DNA from: Limnephilus marmoratus
Lineage: Eukaryota; Arthropoda; Insecta; Trichoptera; Limnephilidae
DNA: 64,000 bases
Direction of reading: 5' to 3'
Assembly (NCBI GenBank): GCA_917880885.1
Contig: OU862928.1
Location: 11,799,721-11,863,720, forward strand
Shown one piece after another: positions 1 to 13,000 of this stretch; positions within the stretch are counted from its first letter, which is position 1; every line of letters begins with the position of its first letter. The notes under the pieces are model-generated. The model made no database searches, was not told where the DNA came from, and worked only from the letters and a program-made list of their open reading frames with translations. A program made the translations under genes and the position numbers.

Positions 1-345
1 GGAATGGAACAATGTCCGATTCTCATTCGAATAAGTGAGGAAATTTCTTTTTTGGAAAAATGGGAAACCACAGTTTTGAAACCACGGTTTTGATGGGATA
101 GTCCTTTGTATTGAGGCGTAGCGGGCACCCTTGGATTGACTAGCAATGTTCCAGTACTCTGTCCAAACATTGCGGGATATATCTTTGATGATGGAAAAAA
201 TATCAGATAGGGGAATATGGTTTACGAGGGTAACGGTAGGATTGGACGCTCCTTGTTTTGCCAAGGAATCCGCAATATCGTTACCCACTATACCAACATG
301 TCCAGGAATCCAAATAAGAATTACGGTTTTTCCAGAGCTTTGAAT
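1..345 (-). pseudogene. non-LTR retrotransposon RNase H domain, runs off the left edge
   Basis: Read on the minus strand from about 345, the frame gives VILIWIPGHVGIVGNDIADS followed by LAKQGA, the signature of the RNase H domain of I/R1/Loa-type LINEs, including the late catalytic Asp in GNDIAD. Reading then continues to PSKPWF before a frame change near the window edge. It is a decayed fragment. A second minus-strand patch at 400-490 (KAWNKLPPELRCIL) resembles the extreme C-terminus of another LINE reverse transcriptase. Confidence 0.75.
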
Positions 346-490
346 GGCCTCCATTCATTCAGCACTCTAATAAGACATACAAAGTGATCATCATGATGAA
401 GAAGAGGACAGGATTTAAGTTTTTAGAGAATGCATCTTAGTTCCGGAGGGAGTTTATTCCAAGCCTTTGGCCCAGACACTCCGAAAGCAA

Positions 491-770
491 GCATTAATCT
501 GCCTGCATGAATTGTTTATTGCCTATTTTTGCCATCACGGTACCGAAACCGTGAATCGTCACGTTAGTTATAAAAGTGTTCAATAACAAGTATAGATATA
601 TTGGTGTAGATGAAAATATTTTAGTATTTGGAGATCGCGCATTAATCTGCCTGTATGAATGTATGTTTATTGCCTATTTTTGCCGTCACGGTACCGAAAT
701 CGTGAATCGTCACGTTAGTTATAAAACCGTTCAATAACAAGTACAGATATATTGGTGTTAGATGAAAAGA
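491..770 (+). repeat. tandem duplication, about 145-bp unit, two copies
   Basis: The stretch beginning GCATTAATCTGCCTG at 491 recurs at 639 with few differences, including TTTATTGCCTATTTTTGCC, GGTACCGAA and GTGAATCGTCACGTTAG. It lies just upstream of the first coding exon, in the likely promoter or first-intron region. Confidence 0.8.
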
Positions 771-910
771 TTTTAGGGTACTTTCTTGTGTTTTAGGATG
801 TTATGGGCTAAGTTTGCTGAAGGGCGTCAATGTTGGTCGAATTTTCTTTACCTGGCTCCTAATTTTTAATGGAAGTATAGAGATGCTAAATAAATTGTAT
901 TATTTTTCAG

Positions 911-932
911 GTAGGACCTCCCGAAAAGCAAG
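911..932 (+). other. MED25: 5' UTR segment of MED25 after a likely upstream intron
   Basis: The sequence TATTTTTCAG at 901-910 is a good acceptor, so the first coding exon probably begins at 911 with 22 nt of 5' UTR. An in-frame TAG at 912-914 closes the frame upstream of the ATG at 933. The non-coding first exon and the promoter were not identified; they must lie upstream, either in 500-900 or before the window. Confidence 0.55.
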
Positions 933-1051
933 ATGGTGGTCTCGATGCCGGAAGCTATCCAGTCGGAGGTTATATTCGTCATTGAGGGAACGGCCATAAA
1001 CGGGGCTTACCTAAATGACCTGAAGACAAACTACATCATTCCTACATTAGA
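933..1051 (+). CDS. MED25: MED25 exon 1: start of VWA domain
   Basis: Residues 1-39 plus two bases of codon 40. It opens with [20 protein letters not shown], matching the first beta strand of the MED25 VWA domain (human form DVVFVIEGTA). The donor is GTAAGT at 1052. It ends in phase 2 within a Glu codon, which continues as YFKQG in exon 2. Confidence 0.93.
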
Positions 1052-4000
1052 GTAAGTTTATCAAAATATTAAATCTTTACATAGTATAAAATGAAGTCGC
1101 TTCCGCTGTCTGTGCGCTTAGATCTTTTAAACTACGCAATGGATTTTCATGCGGTTTTCACCAATAGATAGAGTGATTCATTAGGAAGGTTTTTAGGCAT
1201 ATAATTTGTCAAGGTTTTGTTTAAACTGATTGAAATATATAAATAAAGGGAGCGGGCTAGCTCGTGTGGATTTGATTTAACAGATGGCGTTGGTTATAAA
1301 GGTTGGGTAATTTTATTTTATTTGTAAGAAACAAACAGCTTGTATACATATTTGTAAGAAACAAACAGCTTGTATACATATAATAGACAGATAAATATAC
1401 ATGTGAACTGCAGTGAAGCCAGAAGAGTTTCTTATGCTAATATTGTTTGGAGATTGAGTTTTAATTTACCTTTTAAACTAAATTTAAGGCTTAGGAAGGG
1501 GAGGGGGAGGGGAGGGAGAATATAGGATAAGGATATGAGATGCTCTCGATATCTTTCACACCCCGTATCAATCCAATATCGCACGGTTACTTCTATTCGA
1601 TACTTCTGAAGGTTTAAGTTAAAAATATCTGCGCTGTGAAACAATTCGTTGTATTGCGCACATATTCTATGGCTTGTATGGCGTGGCATTGTGTTTCGTT
1701 AGCCACAGTAACGTGTGGCCGGATCTGCTAGTAATTAATAATGAAATCATTATTCAAGCTACTTCCTTGGCTGAGCAGTTAAGGTTTTCGGCTACGGATC
1801 CAGAGGTTGCGTATTGGATGAATTTTTAAACGGACTAAAAAGTAATTTCTCAGAATAATTTGTTCGGTTTTCGGAACAACTCATAGAAATCGTTGTATCT
1901 CCCTTATTATCATAGTGAGAAATATGATATAAAAGATGTTAGAAAGAGAAAAGACCCCACTTTATATTAAAATACAAAAACTAACCATAAAAGAAGTAAA
2001 AATTTATGAAACTTTGGGAATTTTTTATTAATCATTTTTACATGGAACGACAAAATTGAGGTGATAATAACGTTTTTAATACATTTGTCTAATAAAATAA
2101 GTATGTTTTTTTTTCGTTATCATTAATTTTAGTTAGAAAAAATGTGAGGTGAGCCATTTTTATAACTCTTTTTATGATTGCCTTCAATAATTTTATAATG
2201 ATTCTTCCAGATACTTCAAGCAGGGCAGCGGTGAGGGTGACTGTGCGGAGGGGGGGGCAGCCTTCGGGGCGGTTATCTACAGGGCTGCGGATTGCCCCCC
2301 GGCGCCCCCCGTCTCCTCGCTGGGGCCCTTCGCAGCCCCGCAGCGCCTGCTAGCGGCCCTGGACAGACTAGAGTGAGAATAATTCATCATTAAAGTTTGT
2401 TGATCACCGCCATTTTGTACAATTAATGCTAGTTTTTATGAATTGTGTTTTATTATTGCAACTTTGGTCTCTTCTTAATTCATTATTTTTTGTCATTTTA
2501 ACTAATTAATTTTTGCCACTTTGGTCTGTTTTGAATTGTGTTTGTCACTAGGACCCATTCATTCATTATTGTTATATTTGACTTTCATCCAATATTGTCA
2601 TATTGTCTATTATTGTCACTTTGACTAATTCATTATGGTCATTTTGACATTAATTAAAGCCAGTCAAAATAACAATGAACGATTAGTCAGTTAAAGTGAT
2701 TATAATGGATTAGAGTCAGGCAGAGTGAAAACTCTTCCAAAAACAGACCAAAGTGGCAATAATGGTTTAGAGTCAGACAAGAATTAGAGTCACTCAAAGC
2801 GACTATAATAGGTCAGAGTTTATTCAAAGTGAATATAGTGGATACGTCAGTCAAAGTGGCAATAATGGATTAAAATCTTTCAAAATGACAAACTGAATTA
2901 AATGAATTAAAAACCATAGTGGACATAGATAATAGTGGCAATAGTGGATCAGAGTCAGTCAAGCGACTTCATATAATGGATTTATCAGTCAAAAGTCGAT
3001 CCATTTGACTGACTGAACCATTATTGCCGCTTTGGACTGTTTTTAATTGAGTTTGTCACTTTGACTGATTCTAATTCATTATTGCCACTTTGGAATGTTT
3101 TTAATTGAGTTTGTCACTTTGACTGATTCTAATTCATTATTGCCACTTTGGAATGTTTTTAATTGAGTTTGTCACTTTGACTGATTCTAATTCATTATTG
3201 CCACTTTGGAATGTTTTTAATTGAGTTTGTCACTTTGACTGATTCTAATTCATTATTGCCACTTTGGAATGTTTTTAATTGAGTTTGTCACTTTGACCGA
3301 CTTTAATTCATTGTAGTTACCTTCACTGACTCTGATCCACTATTTCCAATTTGGTCTGTTTTCAAATTTTTTATTTTAATTTTTATTTTAACCTGTATTT
3401 TATTTAGTTTTAAAATTTATCATCTTAAGTATATCTAATATTTTCTACAGATAATATTAGATATATAATTGACTTTGTCATTTTGACTGACTCTAATTCA
3501 TTATTGCCACTTTGGCTGACTCTGATCCACCATTGCCAATTTGGTCTGTTTTTAATTGACTGTCATTTTGATCAACTCTAATCCATTATTGTCATCTTGA
3601 CTCACTCTGATCCACTATTGCCAATCTGGTCAGTTTTTAATTGACTTTGTCATTTTGACCAACTCTATTCCATTATTGTCACTTTGACTGATAAATCCAT
3701 TGATGCCTCTTAGATCGGTTTTGAATTGAGATTGTCATTTTGACCGACTTTTGACTGACAAATCCGTTATATGTAGCCGCTTTGACTGACTCTGATCCAC
3801 TATTGCCGCTTTGGTTTTTTTTTATTAATTTAATTCAGTTTGTCATTTTAACCTACTTTAATCCATTATATTCACTTTCAACAAATTCTGATTTATTATA
3901 GTCGCTTTGAGTGACTCTAATTCTTGTCTGACTCTGCACCATTATTGTTACTTTGGTCTGATTTTTGAATGAGTTTTTCACTGTCTGACTCTAATCCTCT

Positions 4001-7000
4001 ATAGTCACTTTGACTGATTAATCGTTCATGGTCATTTTGACTGGCTTTAATTAACATTGACCACTTTGTTCGATTCTCAATTTGTTTTGTCACTGTTCTT
4101 GTCATGCAACCAATCATCTACATAATTCCGTCGTCTTCACGGCAGACTGATTGGCGGTCGGGGAGAATCACATGCATCTATTGCGGAAGGACTAGCCGCC
4201 GCATTATCCTGCTTCGACGAGCTCGGGGGCGCTGAGGGGGAGGGGGGCGGCTCTCCTCAGCATGCCCCTCGCGCCCCGCATCGACACGCACTGCTGGTGG
4301 CTTCCTCTCCCCCCTACGCCATGCCTGCGCAGGAGTGCCACGCGTATGCTGGCAACACGGCCGACCAGCTGGCTGTCATGCTGCACGAGGTAACACACAA
4401 TCTAACCTAACCTAACCCAACACACAACCAAACCTAAACTCTTTGTGTGAATAACCTTGTCATGATAGATAGTTAACTAAATGAGACTTTAAATTTGAAA
4501 ATTTGAATGTCTTCAAATGCAAGGCGTTAAATAGCCTCGATTCTTCATCAATGCATAAGTAACACTATAAATTTTCCTGAAATTTTTCCTGTTATTCGGA
4601 ACATTACTTTTAATATATTCAATGGCCTCCATGGTCGAGGGGTAAGACTCTTGACTCGCAATCCGAAGGTCGTGGGATCGAATCCCGGCAGGGGCAAATA
4701 AATTTTATTTGGTTGATTTGTATTATTTCACAATTAATTCATTTAAAATAATATATAGTATATTTGCGGCATGTTCAAGAGTGGAAGATACTTTCAGTAT
4801 CGCCTTGGTTTAATACCACTGCAGAATTGAAACGTTGCTTGAAATGGCTTTAGCCGTGTTTGGTGACCAGATCTGAATAGCCAGGTACTTCCCCACCTTC
4901 TTCTTCTCCATCTCCTTCCCCTCACAACATATCCCAATTGGGTATGTCATAGTCTCACTGGCTCCAGGCGTGAGCAGTTGGGACTCTTGTGAGGTATTCG
5001 AATAAAAAAAAAAATTACTGAGAGACAGAGCAAACCGTTACCTTACTTTAGCCAACTTATCGAATATTCTAACATTACCTAACCTTACCCAAAGTAACAT
5101 TTTTTTATGCGACATCTTATTGTTGCGAGATAGGGCGGTAAGAAGAGATTTGTTAATGCATTTCAATTTGGGATGCGGGTATGAGTACCGCCGCCCCGGA
5201 AACCATTTATTGGATAACCAAGACCTCTGCCATAGGTCACCCAAGTGCTTCGCTACATTTGATGACTTAGTAGGGGTGTCCTTAATTATTTTCCTCAGGG
5301 CCTCCTGTGTTTTTTTTTACATGAGCTCCACACAGGAGGCCCTGAGGAAAATAATTTCTCACAGGGCCTATGTCATCTTTGGGGATGCTGTGTGGAGGGT
5401 TTTTTTTAAGGAAAGGAAGGAAAAGAGAGTTCTGGGAAGGAAAAGAGGGGTGGGTAGGAATCCGGGGTTCAGTATTTCCTGGTCATCCGCCTCCAAGACC
5501 CAGACAAACCTCACCCCATGAAACCGGGCACCCCTGCTAAATCACCAAACGTAGCGAACCACTTGGTGTGACCTATGGCAGAGGTGTTGGTTATCCAATA
5601 AAGGTTCCCGGGGCGGCGGTACCCATTCCCGCCTCCCAAATTGTGTGGAGCTAATGTAAAAAAAAAAACATATTGAACCTAATTGTGATCAGCTGACAAT
5701 CTTAAGCCGGGTACAGATTGCTGTAACGCAATGTAACACGCAATGAAAGAAATTGCCATCCACATTTTCGATGTATCATGCAATGTAACAGAATTCCCAT
5801 AGTGTGGACGCCTTGCGCGCACGAACCGTGCACACTACGCGCACGAACAGAGCATTTCAACTCGTGCGCGCCGCAATCCACAATGTCGGCTTTCTTGAAC
5901 TAGGTTTGTTCTTTGTTTGTCATTGTATTATTTATACAATAGGCCACTTGCATGGATTTCATAACGACTTGGAAAAACATCGTGTGGATAGAGTTTTTTT
6001 ACTAAGATTACGAAAATGTTGGTAAGATTTTTTGGAAATGTACGGTTTTTTTTCTTTTTAAATAAATAATGGTCCAAAGTCATGGTGTTTGAAAGAGAGA
6101 GTATGAAAACAGTGTGCGATATAGTATGGACGGGCCATGTCAAAAGTCAGAATAATAGAAGAGTATGTATGAGACGATGTATGAATGTGAGTGAGGCAAA
6201 GAGTGTGTGCCAAGACCGAGTTGTTTGGCGGTCCGTCCTCTCTGCCTACCCCTGCGGGGAAACGGCGTGATGGGTAGTTAGTTAGTTAGTTAAATCCATT
6301 ATTTGGGCTCGTGACGTCACTACATGAAAATGTCCCGTCTCCGAAAATGTTCCTATTAATTTTGTAAAATTCCACACTGTTTTTTTTTTTTTAATATGGC
6401 AACACTTTGATTTCATACGAATTTATGTATTTGACATTTAACGTTCACTAGATTTATTGTTTGTTCTCTGTGAACTTATCATTTGGTTTGACTTTTTGAC
6501 AGAGATGTTGTGAAGAGAACCCCATACATTTATGTTGTCTGCATGTGTTTTAGAGGTATAATGGTAATGGTGTTGATTTTAACAAAATCAAATTTTATAG
6601 TATTCTGGATTTAGTAATATAGACGTTGAACATTATAATGATTTATGATCAATAAGATGGATCAAGGAAAAAAATATTTACGGGATGTAATATTTTTGGT
6701 ATGCCTCGTTATTCTCCTGTGGAAAACGTGCTTTTTTTAAAAAATGATTTTCGGCTATGTAATTATCGTTTTTCGCACCCATAAAATTTTGTCCCGTCTT
6801 TCCGGTTTATAAAAAATGGTCTGATTTATCAGATTGAAATTTTCAAAAAATCGTCAGTGTTTCAAAAATACGATTAAAAAATAAAAACAGAATGTCTTAA
6901 AATATATGCCTTAACTGGAAAAATAATTTAAAAAATGTGATGCAAGTGGCCTATTTGATTCTGAAATATTTATTGCAGCGTGGAATCAGCTTGTCAATTC

Positions 7001-10000
7001 TGTCGCCGCGGAAGATTCCGGCGCTCTTCCGGCTGTTTGAGAAGGCGGGAGGCGATCTGACGGCATCGCAGACCAAAAACTACGCCAAGGATCCGAGGCA
7101 TCTGGTGCTACTGAAAGGATTCAGGTAAAACAATATTATCCGTATCACCGTATCATGTACGTCTCAGGGTTGGATTTGGCCTCTTCCACAATTGTTCTCC
7201 ACTGGCTGTGGTCCTTCACCATTTGTCTCCAGCTCTTAGTCCTTTCCTTGTGCTCCAACCCACTTCCACATAGTATGTCCACCTCTTCCTCAGTCTACCG
7301 CTTCTGAAGAAGATTGCTTCTGAAGTTTCTGGAGGTCGGTCTGGAGTCGGTCGTAAATTGAGCTTCTTGTATGGGGTTGATCGCACAGTAATGATTGAGG
7401 TTATACTTGGAATGAAACACTTGTGTTAAATTACTGGTAACATTGGTTAACACGTTCACGGGCAGTGAGTCTACTTTGGCACTATTTTTTTGTATTAGAT
7501 TTTTGCGAATGCTCTAGCATTTCCGTCATGATACATACCAACCAACACCATCAAGTGCGACGCGAATGCTCTAGCAGACGACACTGAATAGATCTCAATA
7601 CATTTGACGCATGCTATAGCATACGCCACCACGCGGGGTACGCCGGGCGAGCTGTAGGGCAAGGGGTAAACACTGTTTTATCTTTGTGTGCAGAAAAGGT
7701 CTCATGTGACAGTAAGCGATCTGTGGTTGTGTCAGCAGTGACAGTAAGAAATAGACTACCTATATTTTATAGGGATAAAGCAACTGCTCAAGCATATCTG
7801 ACAAAAAAACTCAATAAACTTGGAATGCTATAGCATCCGCGACATAATTAAACTATCCAATAGCATGCTCGTCCGGGAACGTGTTAATTGCATATAAATG
7901 GTTCGGATAAACTAGCAATAAAAGTTAAATGATTTTAGATGCTGGCTTTTAGTAATGGATTTTTTTTTTACATGTGCTCCACACAGGAGGCTCTGAGGAA
8001 AATAATTTCCCTCAGGGCCTACATATGTCATCTTTGGGGATGCTGTGTGGAGGGTGTTTTTAGGGAAAGGAAGGAGAGGAGAGTTTTGGAAAGGAAAAGG
8101 GATTAAGGGGTGGGTAGGAATCTGGGGTTCAGTGTGTCCTGGTCATCCGCCTCCAAGACCTAGACAAACCTCACCCCATGAACCCGGGCACCCCTGCTAA
8201 ATCACCAAACGTAGGGAACCACTTGGGGTGACCTATGGCAGAGGTGTTTCTTATCCAATAAAGGTTCCCGGGGCGGCGGTACCCATTCCCGCCTCCCAAA
8301 TTGAAAAGAAGTTGTTTTGATTTGTAAAATATTTCATAATATTAATGCCTCTGGTAAAGAGTTTGATATTTGATTTATTTCACTAGAAGTAAGTTAAAGG
8401 TTAGCTTATTCGAACACATGGACATGTCAACAACACATTTGTATCAGTTTTTCTCTTCATTGCTATGTTAGGAAACCTCACAATACAATATAAGAAATTT
8501 TCTTGGAGTGATAACGACAGAGTGACCGGTAGTCAATGAGAAATATGAAATTCAATTCAATTTATTTATTCTTTCAAAAGCATTACAAAATTAAAAATTT
8601 TAATGCGTTTTTAAAATATATTTGTAACAGTATTACATTAAACATTAAATTAAATATATGAATGGTAGGTAAAAAAGAAAAAAACTATATAAGCATTAAT
8701 TGAGCTTGCCTTTTAAAGGCAGCTTTACTGACGCTAAATATGTCGATATCCGAATTAATTCTGTTCAACAGCAAGATTGCTCTCCCGACTGGCATAACCA
8801 TTGGCAAGTTAGTTCTGCAAGCCGGGAGATAAAACAGTCTATGCTGTCGATGACGGAGATAACCATCAGGAACATAGAAACTAATGTTCTCCATGATAGC
8901 TGAGTTTTCGAACCTTCCACGAATCAGTCTGAAGAAATGTGTTACAATGAGCACATCCCTTCTGACCCGTAGAAGGTTCACACCAAGCATGCCCAAGAGA
9001 AAGTGGGTAGGGTAGAGCCACGGATAGTAGCCATACTTCCTCAGGTAGAGAAATCTCAGAAATTTCTTCTGAACCCTCTCCAACATGAAATGTTTTCTTG
9101 TTGTGAGCAGCTTGAAGGAGCGACCTCTCAGTCCGGTGGCTTCCATGCAAGGAGCACCCACGGGGGTCAACCTGCCCTCCCCTCAAACCACTCAGATGTC
9201 AGAGGCCATCTCCTCACAACAACAACAGCAACAACAACAACAGCAACAACAGCAGCAACAGGTATGTTATGACATGATATGGTTTTTTTTTAATTTGAAA
9301 ATTTAATACATAAATTATTATCTCTCAGATAGAAGGCTGGTTTCTGACTTGACCTTTATTTTTAAAATTGTTAACCTGTCCGATGTATCGCGAATATTCA
9401 CTTAAAATGTCTCAAACGAAATGTCAGTTTTACGAAAACTTTGAGTTATTACCGCTTCACAATTAAAGCTCTATAAATGAAACATTTCTGAACTTAGCCG
9501 AATACTAAAAACTGTTTTAAAAAGGTTACAAAATAAGCTTTCATTACAAATAAATATTAACATTTATAAATATTAAAATTTAGAATGCAAACATTAAAAA
9601 AATGTAAAAATGACTCGAGTGATGTTTTTATGTGAAGACGGTACTAAAATTACAGATTATGTAAACAAAAATACTTATTCTATTGTATAAATGTATAATA
9701 AACACTTTTGTCACCTCACTTTTTTATCATTTCATTCAAAATATTTGATAAAAATTAACCAAATTAAATAAATATTTGATAATATGCAACGGCCCGTAGG
9801 CGATTTGGCGGGTAAAATACATGCCAACCGTGTGACTGACAGACTAGGTCTTTTTACATGTTTCTATGAACAACTTGAATAGAGATGTGTAGCATGATTC
9901 ACTCTCGACCTTTTACTTTTTAGGGATGTCACTAAAACAATAACGGAGTTACAATGATTTCTGTGGAGACACACGCGTTGACGTATAAACACGCTTATTG

Positions 10001-13000
10001 TACTTGACTGCTATTGTCATTTTAACGTGTATATCTGCTTACGTTGCTAACTAAAGTGTGGTCCAACCATAACGCACGATGTTAATTGTAAATAAAACAA
10101 AACATTTCAGAGAATTATCTTAATTTTTTTTATTATGATAGAAAGATCTATGACAATTATGTGTGAAACAAACTATCGGCCAAATGCTCGCCATGGCTCC
10201 GGTGGCATACCTCTATCCGATGGTCCATATTTTCAATGATGCTGAGGGATGATTGAGGTTCAATGTCATTAATGCGCCGAATGATCTCATCCTTTAGCTC
10301 TTGGATTGTTCTTGGCTTATTGACGTACACTTTTTCTTTTAAATATCCCCTAAGAAAGAAGTCCAACAGTGTCAAATCACATTATCGTGGCGGCTATCGC
10401 CACGATGTGAGATAACACGGCCATTAAATTTCCGTTGGGCCATTAACCCGTAATCGGCCGGACACGCTCATATGCGCGCAGCTTGTGCGCATGCGCGAAA
10501 AAAATATTTCGAAATAAAAATGTTTGTCTGCGATTTCGACCCTTCTATGTACAGAATTTGTATGAAGAACAAGGTCAGAATCGCTTGCGTCAACATTACC
10601 CCATAAGATGGGTAAAAATTTCATTCACCTTGCAATCCCAGAATATTTTTAAACGATTTTATCTGTGGCATCGAAATGTCATTTTTGCCGCAAATTTTAG
10701 CTGTCAAAGTTGATGCGTGTTCCTCGACTAAAACATCGTAAAACCTATTAATTTACGTAATTAACGCAATGTTGTTTTGGTACATAGTTTATTGTTCTAG
10801 GAATGTGTTTCGGTCAATAAAATATACGATAACTCAAAATTAATCCACAAAACATTCAATTTAAAATTTAATGTCGTGCTTTGTTAGGGAATTTCCGTGT
10901 TTTTTACGGCTTGTGACATGTTAAAAGGGCCACTGTTTTGTTGGCTGTGTGGCAAGTGGCACCGTCCTGTTGGAATTACATATCGTCCAGCTCTATATCC
11001 TCAATTTCTGGCCACAAAAAGTCCGTTATCATTTCGCAAAAGCGAACACCATTCAAGGTAAATGCCTGACCGATCTCATTTTCGAAGAAGTACGGCCCGA
11101 TGACGCCGCCAGCCCATAAACCGCATCAAACAGTCGCTCTTTTTGGATGCTTCGGCTTTTCAACAATCACTCGTGGATTCTCATTTGCCCAAATGCGGTA
11201 ATTCTGCTTGTTAACGAATCCACTGAGGTGAAAGTTTGCCCACGAAGTGCACGAAATGCATTTTGATTTGAACGCCCATTTTCATAAAACGCTTCAACAA
11301 GCTTAACGCGTTGCTCAATTGTGTACCTCTCCATGGTTGAATTTGTCAAAGACTGAAACAAAGAAATGTCAAATAAAGTTGGGCAAAAAACTTGACATTA
11401 AGGTGTGGCTCACAATTAACTCCTCCGAAATTCGCCATTTAAGCCCTTAACCCTTTAACCGCTAAAAAATATACCTAAGCAGTCGCCCCCACGCGGCATA
11501 TTTTTTTTCTAATATTATTTTGATGACTGAAGTCAGCCGCCGCGCGGTGTGAGCCACTTGATGAAATGACTTAGGTCATCCGCCGCGGGGAAACGGTTAA
11601 ACTGTCTCAAACGAAATGACATTTTACGAAAACTTTTTGTTATTACCGCTTCACAATTCAAGCTCTATAAATGAAACATTTCTGAACGTAGCTGAATAGT
11701 AAAAACTGTTTTAGAAAGGTTACAAAATAAGCTTTCAAAATGCTATTATAAATAAATATTAACATTTGTAAATATTAAAATTTAGAACGCAAACATTAAA
11801 AATAGGTAAAAATGACTCACGTGATGTTTTTATGTGAAAACGTTACTAAAATCACAGATTATGTAAACAACAATACTTATTCTATTGTATATATGTGTAA
11901 TAAACACTTTTGTCATCTCACATTTTTATCATTTCATATAAAAATATTTAATAAAAATGTCGAGCCGCCGCTACTAAATTTGGGCGGGTAAATATTTTTG
12001 TCAACTACGCGACTGACAGCTGATTCCTGTTATGTATTTCTATGGACAACTTGATAGGGATGTACAGCTTGATCTACTATTGACCTTTTACTTTTTGGTT
12101 TAGGATGTAACTAAAACAATAACGGAGTTAGAACGATTTCTATGGAAACACACGCGCTGATGTATAAACACGCTTATTGTACTTGACTGCTTTCCTATTT
12201 CTAACGCTTATATCTGCTTACGTTGCCAAGGGGTTAACATTGTGCGTTATGGTTGGACCACCCTTTACTTTCTAATCAGATTTATTCACAACCTGAAGAA
12301 TCCATTTTCTAATTATTTTTAATTTTGTTTTTTAACAGATGTCAAATCCGAACCAAATGGGCGTCAACTCTAACCAGATGATCAACCAAACAAACCAGCA
12401 GGGCCAGATGGTGCCCAACCAGATGGCCGTTAACCAGGGCCAGATGAGTCAGATGGGCAGTGTGGGTCCCGGCGGACAGATGGGGCCCGGCCAGATGGGG
12501 CCCGGCGGTCAGATGGGCGGGCCGGGACAGATGGGATCGGGGCAGATGGCCGGCCCGGGACAGATGGGGCCGGGGCAGATGGGGCCCGGACAGATGGGGT
12601 CGGGACAGATGGGGCCTGGACAGATGGGACCGGGGGGAATGATGCCCATTGGACAGGGACCGGGGATGCAGTTCCGACCGGGACAGTCTCCCCAAGGTAA
12701 AGAAATCAAAAACACTCATTTTGTTTGTCTGTCCTGTGTAACTCTTGTTTTACTGAACTTGGATTTGCTTTGAACTGATAGTGTGAAGAATTCAGATAAG
12801 CGATAAAGTACCACCTACTTATAGAATAATATTTTTAATAGAGAATTACTTTAATTGTTCTTTTCAAAATTGGAACTGATTTGTCAAGATTTCGGACTAT
12901 CCAGTGATTTTTCATGGGTCTGCACCAGTTTATTCTAACTTAGTTAGGAGTCGTCCATTAATCACGTTATGTTTTTTAGCAACTTTTTAACCCCCCCCCC

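Larger units (their letters stand above)
10052..12267 (-). mobile_element. decayed mariner-like transposon region with TIRs
   Basis: Outer inverted ends AAAGTGTGGTCCAACCATAA (left) and TTATGGTTGGACCACCCTTT (right) are flanked by TA. Minus-strand transposase pieces: N-terminus [20 protein letters not shown] (11361 down), catalytic region [15 protein letters not shown] (about 10950) broken by an in-frame stop, and C-terminus [20 protein letters not shown] (10375 down). A TTAA MITE (10447-10920) and a copy of repeat A (11602-12226) lie inside. The right TIR may belong to a different element. Confidence 0.65.

Noticed and set aside
4398..4420. Telomeric (CCTAA)n tract
   Set aside because: Only about three units (CTAACCTAACCTAACCC) directly after a splice donor; too short for an interstitial telomere.
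4626..4697. tRNA gene
   Set aside because: The head looks like a tRNA, but the T stem has a G-G clash, the acceptor ends do not pair, and the same head recurs with a common 300-bp body: a SINE.
5120..5521. 133-codon + strand frame
   Set aside because: It runs through the inverted SINE pair; no conserved signature.
8700..9306. + strand frames across 8700-9306 as a separate gene
   Set aside because: They are the reverse of the LINE fragment plus MED25 exon 5 in other frames.
12342..12719. Antisense and off-frame long frames over exons 6, 7, 8, 13 and 16
   Set aside because: GC-rich, repeat-driven shadows of the real MED25 exons; the + frame with correct splice phases and conserved context explains the sequence.
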